Assembly (NCBI GenBank): GCA_035271585.1
Contig: DATERL010000100.1
Coordinates: forward strand, 1-11,875
From: Roseimarinus sp035271585
Lineage (GTDB): Bacteria > Bacteroidota > Bacteroidia > Bacteroidales > Prolixibacteraceae
DNA: 11,875 nucleotides
Direction: 5' to 3'
Part shown: piece by piece, positions 6,548-11,875 of the stretch
Layout: each line of letters opens with the position of its first letter
Numbering within the stretch: the first letter of the stretch is position 1
The notes under the pieces: model-generated
The model's database searches: none
What the model saw: only the letters and a program-made list of their open reading frames with translations
Told to the model about the DNA's origin: nothing
Position numbers and translations under genes: made by a program

Positions 6548-7591
6548 ATGAAATATAATCGCATTATAATTTCGCTTTTTACAGTTTTTGTGACCTTGTT
6601 TTTAACTGAATCGTGTACCCGCGAAATTGAATTTAAAGATAGTCTTATGGAACCCAAGCTGGTTATTAACGGAATATGCGCTTTAGATAGTGCGGTTTCG
6701 TTAGAAATATCGCTAAGCAAAGCCACACATGGAAATTTACAAGAATTCAGTTTAATTGACGATGCCGATGTGTTTTTATTCGTTGATGGAGTTAAAACGG
6801 AAAAACTATATCACATCGAAAACATATCAGGTTTTTATGAAGGCAAAACAAATATTGAGCTGGATCGAAAATATGCTATCGAAGTAGAACATAGTAAGTT
6901 TGGAAAAGCAAGCGCTGACGAAACAGCGATAAGCAATAAAGTTCAGATATTAAGCACTACGATACGGATCGATTCTACCAACACCGATGCTTCAGCGCGG
7001 ATTCCTAGAATAATGAGCTCCATCAAATTTAAAGATCCTGCCAATGAAGAAAATTTTTATAGATTAATTGTTTCATGTCGGGTTGGGAAATGCTTAAGCC
7101 ATTTCGATGATACCGGTAACAACACACACGTTCAGGTTATTGATTATTATACTTTAAACGAAAGTGTTGAGTCGAACGATCCGGTACTAATGCAATCAAA
7201 GACCAACGATAATATGGTTTTTGATGAATCGAATTCAAATTACACCCTCTTTTCTGATCAACTTTTCAATGGTAAAGAATACGAATTAGACTTTTTTCTA
7301 CCCAATTCAATGCCTTATAAACTAATACAGGCCGATACGCTAAAGGGAGGTTTTTATTGGATATATGTTGAGTTACAGTCCTTGTCGAAGGATGTATATT
7401 TATACATTAAATCGATTGATGGTGCTGATAATATTACAAACGGTTTATTCACCGAGCCCTATCAAGTATATAGCAATATAAAAAATGGGATAGGAATATG
7501 GGGAACTTATTCTTCATCAATCGACACCATAAAAGTTGGTGCTTATCCAATTGAAGGAGTAGAATACACCTATAATAATGCAGCGCTTTGA
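6548..7591 (+). CDS. DUF4249 domain lipoprotein, partner of the TonB-dependent receptor
   Basis: A 347-residue protein from this start. MKYNRIIISLF...FLTESC is a lipoprotein signal with probable lipidation at Cys23, followed by TREIEF and EPKLVINGICALDSAVSLEISLSKA, the conserved beginning of DUF4249 proteins. Near the C-terminus, YSNIKNGIGIWGTYSS is another family signature. In Bacteroidota, DUF4249 genes regularly sit directly after TonB-dependent receptors of this type, and the pair is thought to form an outer-membrane import unit; the lipoprotein's exact job is not established. An in-frame ATG at 6509, only 3 bases after the receptor stop, would add 13 residues before the signal peptide. 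I prefer 6548 because it gives a normal short positive N-region, but either could be used. The close spacing makes co-transcription with the receptor very likely. Confidence 0.88.
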   Translation: MKYNRIIISLFTVFVTLFLTESCTREIEFKDSLMEPKLVINGICALDSAVSLEISLSKATHGNLQEFSLIDDADVFLFVDGVKTEKLYHIENISGFYEGKTNIELDRKYAIEVEHSKFGKASADETAISNKVQILSTTIRIDSTNTDASARIPRIMSSIKFKDPANEENFYRLIVSCRVGKCLSHFDDTGNNTHVQVIDYYTLNESVESNDPVLMQSKTNDNMVFDESNSNYTLFSDQLFNGKEYELDFFLPNSMPYKLIQADTLKGGFYWIYVELQSLSKDVYLYIKSIDGADNITNGLFTEPYQVYSNIKNGIGIWGTYSSSIDTIKVGAYPIEGVEYTYNNAAL

Positions 7592-8208
7592 TATCACGCA
7601 GTAATTGAGGTGATGTATCTTTTTGCTGTTTCATCCTCAAAAACCTGTTTGTCGGGATTTGTTGCTGCTGTGGATTTAACGAAGCGTAATCCGCAGATTT
7701 CTAACTCGGAAAACTGTGATTACAGTATAAAATAATTCCTTGTTTTTTCAATGCTATCGGTTTTGTTGACAAAGAGTTTGATAAGTATGTTTGGATTAAA
7801 ACTCCAATGTTTAAATGGCGCGTACGCGACACACAAGCGCATTGATCGTTCAGCGTTAAATATAAACCAATACTTAGCGCAAAAAAGGTGCTCACAGATG
7901 ACGCGAATCATGCTGATTAATTATTTAATATTATTTTTTTTATCTGCGGAATCTGTGATATCTGCGTGAAATACGAACCAATATTTAGCAAGAAATAAAC
8001 ATTTAGGTAGAATATTATTGGGTCAAACTATATATTCGCTTTGTCGATCTCTTCATTGCAATATTGAAAAACAAACCTTAAACAAGCTGTTGAAATATAG
8101 CTGTGTTTTGTGAATTTAATTTTAATCGCCCTACATTTTGTTTTTAACAAGACCGTTTTGATGAGGATTTAATAAGAGTAAAAATCAGCACAAAGCTCAA
8201 TAATAATA
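7592..8208. other. Intergenic gap with degenerate repeats, no gene seen
   Basis: About 620 bp between convergent genes. TCACGCAG (7594-7601) and CTGCGTGA (7962-7969) are an 8-bp inverted pair bounding the region. CACAGATGACGC (7893-7904) and GCGGAATCTGTG (7946-7957) form an imperfect hairpin (10 of 12). AACCAATACTTAGC (7865-7878) recurs as AACCAATATTTAGC (7976-7989). Stacked ATCTGCG/AATCTGTG words like these are a familiar intergenic repeat type in Bacteroidota, as I recall. GCAATATTGAAAAAC at 8058-8072 repeats 2139-2153. Overlapping short frames on both strands (7701-7969) have no domain and lie on the repeats, so they are not called. Confidence 0.6.
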
Positions 8209-8254
8209 AAGCTCCGAAGCCTCCAGAACTAAATCTGTGGAGCCTTCGGAGCTT
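8209..8254. terminator. Strong bidirectional terminator between convergent genes
   Basis: AAGCTCCGAAGCCTCCA (8209-8225) pairs with TGGAGCCTTCGGAGCTT (8238-8254) with one mismatch in 17 and a 12-nt loop. It lies 120 bases beyond the minus-strand stop codon and about 620 bases after the plus-strand DUF4249 gene. On the minus strand the stem is followed by a T-rich run (TTATTATTATTG), so it mainly suits the giant surface gene. Confidence 0.8.
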
Positions 8255-8270
8255 ATCGGTTAATTCAAAG

Positions 8271-8360
8271 GTAGCTGTCTGAAAAGCTTTTTACAATTCT
8301 CTATTTACCTATTACTTAAGTAAATGAGTTAGTTGCGAGCAAAACAACTCAGACAGGTAC
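8271..8360. repeat. 90-bp element with 12-bp imperfect inverted ends
   Basis: GTAGCTGTCTGA (8271-8282) and TCAGACAGGTAC (8349-8360) are inverted copies with one mismatch. The inside is AT-rich and without coding potential. It lies between the giant gene's stop codon and its terminator, so it would be in that transcript's 3' untranslated region. The length and TCTGA/TCAG ends recall the element at 2026-2117. Confidence 0.55.
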
Positions 8361-8373
8361 TTGAAAAAAGGAA

Positions 8374-11300
8374 TTATCTATTAAGCATTTTCCTAATTAT
8401 CATTTCATCTTTCTCTCCGTAAATCTGGATCATGTAAATGCCATTCACCAGATCGTGGGTTGCGATGGTTTCTTTTTCAGCTCCGCTAAACTGGATCTCC
8501 ATCATTGTTTGACCGACAAGATTAGTGATAATCACACGACTAACCCTACTGGCATTTGTTAAGGTAATGAAGCTGCTGAAAGGGTTGGGGAACAATTCAA
8601 TGTTCGAAAGCAATGCTGTTTCAACTCCCACAGTAATCAGATTCACATTCACAACCAAATCCTTACCTGCCACAGTGATAATGCCTGATATAGCTTTAAA
8701 TCCATCTGTAGTAACAGTATAGTCGTATGTACCATCCTCTAGCTTAATAGTTGCAACTCCGCTTGCATTGGTAACCAGGTTATCGGCAAAACCATCAATT
8801 GCGATGGTGGCACCTTCAACTGCTTGTTGTTGCTTGTTGGTTACTGAAAAGCTTACGGTATAAACTGCTGGTGCTTTCTTTCCGAAGCTTGCCGTGAGCG
8901 TAACATCATTGGCAGGCATGGTGAAAGTAGTTCTGGCCTCGAGCGCCTCGGCCACATTGCCTGTCCAGCTTGTAAACTTGTATCCCTCGGCAGCTATGGC
9001 GGTCAAATCCAGCACAGTGTTTTGATCCACAGTAATGGCGGTAGTGTAAACTGCTCCGTTCACATTGACCGAACCACTTCCAACAACTTTGATTGTGAGT
9101 GCGTATTGAGTAATTGTAATGTCGGTAAAGGTAGCCGTAATGGTTTTATTCCCATTCATGGTAATGTTAGTAGTGGCTTCTAAAGCCTCAGCTACATCGC
9201 CAGTCCAGCTTGTAAACTTGTATCCCTCGGCAGCTATGGCGGTCAAATCCAGCACAGTGTTTTCGTCCACAATAATAGCTGTAGTGTAAACTGCTCCGTT
9301 CACATTGACCGAACCGTTTCCAACAACTTCAATTGTGAGTGCGTATTGAGAAATTGTAATGTCGGTAAAGGTAGCCGTAATGGTTTTATTCCCATTCATG
9401 GTAATGTTAGTAGTGGCTTCTAAAGCCTCAGCTACATCGCCAGTCCAACTTACAAACTCGTACCCTTCGGCTGCAATAGCCGCTAGGTTCAGTACGCTGT
9501 TTTCGTTCACAATAATGGCTGTAGTATAAGCTGCTCCGTTCACATTGACCGAACCGTTTCCAACAACTTCGATTGTGAGTGCGTATTGAGTAATTGTAAT
9601 GTCGGTGAAGGTAGCCGTAATGGTTTTATTCCCATTCATGGTAATGTTAGTGGTGGCTTCGAAGGCCTCAGCTACATCGCCAGTCCAACTTACAAACTCG
9701 TATCCTTCGGCAGCTATGGCCGCTAGGTTCAGTACGCTGTTTTGATCCACAGTAATGGCGGTAGTGTAAACTGCTCCGTTCACATTAACCGATCCACTTC
9801 CAACAACTTCGATTGTGAGCGTGTATTGTTGAACAGCTTCTGCTGCAATGGAAAATACGCCTGGCACAAAATTCAGATTGTAATTATCGCCAGCCGAAAT
9901 TGTTCCTTGCTCAATGGCATATTCGCCAACACTTTCGCCAAGTTCTCTTGATACACTCCCCGATATTTCATCACCGAATTGCAACGAACCCGCTGTTATT
10001 TGGTAGGTCAAATCGGGATCGGATGTGCCTATCATTTTTGATTGATCATTGGCAGTTATGGTAATATCATTGGGAGTAATTGAAAAATCATCACTATTGA
10101 AAGTCACAATATTCCAATTTTCACCAACAGCTAAAGTTCCTTGATTTATAGCGTAATCCCCAACATTTTCACCGGTTTCACGATGCATTGAACCTGTAAA
10201 TGTGGCTGATGCATCGCTTGATGTGTAGGTGAACGAGGTTGGGTCGCTTTGTCCGTAAGCTTTGGTTTGACCTGCATTAACAGTTACTGTAATGTCTTTT
10301 GGTGTAATTGAGAAATCGGCACTATTGAAGGCTGTAATATTCCAATTTGAGCCGCCAGCCAAAGTTCCTTGATTTATGGTAAAATTCCCAACATTTTCAC
10401 CTGCAACACGTTTAAGCGAACCTGTAAAAGTAGCTGTTGGATCGCTTGATGTATAGCTAAACGAAGTTGGGTCGCTTTGTCCGTAAGCCTTTGATTGCCC
10501 AGCATCAACAGTTACCGTAACCTCTTTTATGAAAATGGTGAAATTGGCACTATTGAAAACATTAATCACCATATTCGAGTTGGCAGTTAAAGTCCCTTGG
10601 GTTATGGCATAACTCCCTGCAATTTCGCCTGCAACACGTTTAAGCGAACCTGTAAAAGTAGCTGATGGATCGCTTGAAGTGTAGGTGAACGAAGTAGGAT
10701 CGCTTTCTCCATAAACTTTTGATTGCCCTGCATCTACAGTTACCGTGATGTTTTTGGGTGTAATTGTGAAATCGGCACTATTAAAGGTTGCAATATTCCA
10801 GTTGGCACCTGCAACTAAAGTTCCTTTATTTATGGCATAATTTCCAACATCATCACCTGCCTCACGATTAAGCAAACCTGTGAAAGTAGCTAATGCATCG
10901 CTTGAAGTGTAAGTGAAAACCGGATCGCTTTGATCGTAAACTTTAGTTTGTGCTGCATTGGCAGTTACGGTAATCTCTTTTGGAGTAATCGAGAAATCTG
11001 CACTATTGAAAGTCGCAATATGCCAGTTGGCACCTGCAACTAAAGTTCCTTGATTAATGACATAAGCGCCAACATTTTCACCTACAACACGACCTGCCAA
11101 ACCTGTGAAAGTAGCAGTAGCATCGCTTGAAGTGTAAGTGAAAACCGGGTCGATATCACCGTAAGCTTTAGTTTGATCTGCATTGGCAGTTACTGTAATG
11201 TCTTTGGGAGTAATTGCGAAATTATCACTTACAAAAGTCGCAATATTCCAGTTGGCACCTGCAACTAAAGTTCCTTTAGTAATCGCATAATCCCCAACAT

Positions 11301-11875
11301 TTTCACCTGCCTCGCGACCTGCCAAACCTGTGAAAGTAGCTAACACATCGCTTGAAGTGTAAGTGAAAACTGGGTCTGTTTGTCCGTAAACTTTAGCTTG
11401 TGCTGCACTGGCAGTTACCGTAATGTCTTTTGAAGTAATCGAGAAATCAGCACTATTGAAAGTCGCAATATTCCAGTTGGCATCAGCAACTAAAGTTCCT
11501 TGAGTAATCTCATATTCTCCAACATTTTCACCTGCCTCACGATCAAGCAAACCTGTGAAAGTAGCTAATGCATCGTTTGATGTGTAAGTGAAAACCGGAT
11601 CGCTTTGATCGTAAACTTTAGTTTGTGCTGCACTGGCAGTTACCGTGATGTCTTTAGGGGTAATTGCGAAATTAGCACTTACAAAAGTCGCAATGTTCCA
11701 GTTGGCATCAGCAACTAAAGTTCCTTGATTTATGGCATAAGCGCCAACATTTTCACCTGCAACACGACCTGCCAAACCTGTGAAAGTAGCTAACACATCG
11801 CTTGAAGAATAGGTGAAAACTGGGTCGGTTTGATCGTAAACTTTAGTTTGTGCTGCGCTGGCTGTTACCGTAATG
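8374..11875 (-). CDS. Giant T9SS-secreted repeat protein (MBG and InlB-B-like repeats), 5' end outside window
   Basis: The open frame runs from the right edge to a TAA at 8376-8374; 1166 residues are visible and the true start lies beyond the window. Domain order from the visible N-side: nine MBG-type repeats of 75-80 residues (11874-9826; signature DPVFTYTSSD, ATFTG, GxxVGxYAIxxGTL, NWNIATF, ITPKDITVT), four divergent InlB-B-type repeats of 80 residues (9825-8863; TIEVVGxGSVNVNG, GYxFxSWTGDV, NKTITATF), a carboxypeptidase-regulatory-like domain (8862-8626; VEGATIAIDG, GVATIKLEDGTYDYTV), and a type A T9SS sorting domain in the last 83 residues (ELFPNPF, TNLVGQ, LVNGIYMIQI, RKMLNR). It would be exported by Sec, then by the type IX system, with the C-terminal domain removed and the protein fixed to the surface or released. 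Repeats of these kinds are typical of adhesin-like or matrix proteins; the binding target is unknown. In-frame GTG near 11796 is not the true start because the repeat continues upstream. Confidence 0.92.
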   Translation of the reverse strand, partial: ITVTASAAQTKVYDQTDPVFTYSSSDVLATFTGLAGRVAGENVGAYAINQGTLVADANWNIATFVSANFAITPKDITVTASAAQTKVYDQSDPVFTYTSNDALATFTGLLDREAGENVGEYEITQGTLVADANWNIATFNSADFSITSKDITVTASAAQAKVYGQTDPVFTYTSSDVLATFTGLAGREAGENVGDYAITKGTLVAGANWNIATFVSDNFAITPKDITVTANADQTKAYGDIDPVFTYTSSDATATFTGLAGRVVGENVGAYVINQGTLVAGANWHIATFNSADFSITPKEITVTANAAQTKVYDQSDPVFTYTSSDALATFTGLLNREAGDDVGNYAINKGTLVAGANWNIATFNSADFTITPKNITVTVDAGQSKVYGESDPTSFTYTSSDPSATFTGSLKRVAGEIAGSYAITQGTLTANSNMVINVFNSANFTIFIKEVTVTVDAGQSKAYGQSDPTSFSYTSSDPTATFTGSLKRVAGENVGNFTINQGTLAGGSNWNITAFNSADFSITPKDITVTVNAGQTKAYGQSDPTSFTYTSSDASATFTGSMHRETGENVGDYAINQGTLAVGENWNIVTFNSDDFSITPNDITITANDQSKMIGTSDPDLTYQITAGSLQFGDEISGSVSRELGESVGEYAIEQGTISAGDNYNLNFVPGVFSIAAEAVQQYTLTIEVVGSGSVNVNGAVYTTAITVDQNSVLNLAAIAAEGYEFVSWTGDVAEAFEATTNITMNGNKTITATFTDITITQYALTIEVVGNGSVNVNGAAYTTAIIVNENSVLNLAAIAAEGYEFVSWTGDVAEALEATTNITMNGNKTITATFTDITISQYALTIEVVGNGSVNVNGAVYTTAIIVDENTVLDLTAIAAEGYKFTSWTGDVAEALEATTNITMNGNKTITATFTDITITQYALTIKVVGSGSVNVNGAVYTTAITVDQNTVLDLTAIAAEGYKFTSWTGNVAEALEARTTFTMPANDVTLTASFGKKAPAVYTVSFSVTNKQQQAVEGATIAIDGFADNLVTNASGVATIKLEDGTYDYTVTTDGFKAISGIITVAGKDLVVNVNLITVGVETALLSNIELFPNPFSSFITLTNASRVSRVIITNLVGQTMMEIQFSGAEKETIATHDLVNGIYMIQIYGEKDEMIIRKMLNR
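8377..8625 (-). other. T9SS type A sorting domain (last 83 residues of the giant protein)
   Basis: Starts at VETAL and shows the usual series: an FPNPF motif on the first strand, hydrophobic strands (VIITNLVGQ), the late LVNGIYMIQI strand and a basic end (IIRKMLNR). This is the signal recognised by the Por/type IX secretion machinery, which must be encoded elsewhere in the genome. Confidence 0.9.
8863..9825 (-). repeat. Four tandem 240-bp InlB-B-type repeats
   Basis: Units at 9825-9586, 9585-9346, 9345-9106 and 9105-8863 encode 80, 80, 80 and 81 residues. The last diverges after residue 57 (ARTTFTMPANDVTLTASF). Long tracts are identical at the DNA level between units, and different units share different tracts, as if patches had been copied between them. 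Confidence 0.9.
9826..11874 (-). repeat. Nine tandem MBG-type repeats of 225-240 bp
   Basis: In transcription order the units start at 11874, 11649, 11424, 11199, 10974 (75 residues each), 10749, 10521, 10293 (76 residues, with DPTSFTYTSS instead of DPVFTYTSS) and 10065 (80 residues, diverged, closest to the general MBG pattern with LTYQITAGSL and LNFVPGVFSI). More units probably continue past the right edge. The first five are most alike. Confidence 0.9.

Noticed and set aside
7701..7969. Overlapping short open frames on both strands in the gap after the DUF4249 gene
   Set aside because: No domain or signal peptide, they overlap each other, and they lie on degenerate intergenic repeats.
8018..8038. 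TATATTCG at 8031-8038 as a promoter
   Set aside because: The nearest upstream TTG is only about 10 bases away and no plus-strand gene follows.
8525..9951. Plus-strand frames opposite the giant surface gene
   Set aside because: They are mirror frames of the highly repetitive minus-strand gene, whose domains are clear.
9826..11874. Regular repeats considered as a CRISPR array
   Set aside because: The period is about 225 bp, in frame and coding; there are no short repeats with unique spacers and no cas genes.

Overview
The window looks like a chromosome segment of a low-GC Bacteroidota, probably a Marinilabiliales/Bacteroidales-type bacterium. The signs are a giant secreted protein ending in a type IX secretion (T9SS) sorting domain, a TonB-dependent receptor with a carboxypeptidase-regulatory-like N-terminus paired with a DUF4249 lipoprotein, Bacteroidota-style lipoproteins, and DUF1566-type surface proteins. 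The assignment below phylum is inference. There are no RNA genes, CRISPR arrays, transposases or phage structural genes that I can support.

Left part (1-2738): a decayed accessory region. The first 66 bases are the intact 3' end of a DUF1566-type gene. A probable terminator hairpin and an AT-rich gap follow. Then comes a short broken stretch resembling the SAM-binding part of an Erm/KsgA-type rRNA adenine methyltransferase (682-876). It abuts a 5'-truncated DUF1566-type pseudogene (879-2019) that carries two one-base deletions and one nonsense codon. The tail sequence matches the gene fragment at the left edge, so this was once a family with at least two tandem members. The 700 bp downstream holds small inverted-repeat elements and a nine-G tract inside a promoter-like sequence, but no convincing gene.

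Centre (2739-4032): two tandem 158-residue lipoprotein paralogues, lipocalin-like by pattern only, each followed by nearly the same terminator hairpin. Their signal-peptide DNA and 3' flanks are almost identical while the central domain is only about 40% identical.

Right-centre (4073-7591): a two-gene unit. An 810-residue TonB-dependent outer-membrane receptor is followed closely by a DUF4249 lipoprotein. This pairing is common in Bacteroidota and presumably forms an outer-membrane uptake complex for an unknown substrate.

Right (7592-11875): a roughly 780-bp gap with degenerate repeats and a strong probably bidirectional terminator, then a convergent minus-strand gene running off the right edge. 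Its visible 1166 residues contain nine MBG-type repeats, four divergent InlB-B-type repeats, one carboxypeptidase-regulatory-like domain and a T9SS type A sorting domain. It is a cell-surface or secreted repeat protein, probably an adhesin-like structural protein.

I see no complete novel system. The most useful leads are the mosaic lipoprotein duplication, the repeat homogenisation in the giant surface gene, the G9 tract in a promoter-like spacer, and the methyltransferase remnant fused against the decayed surface gene.
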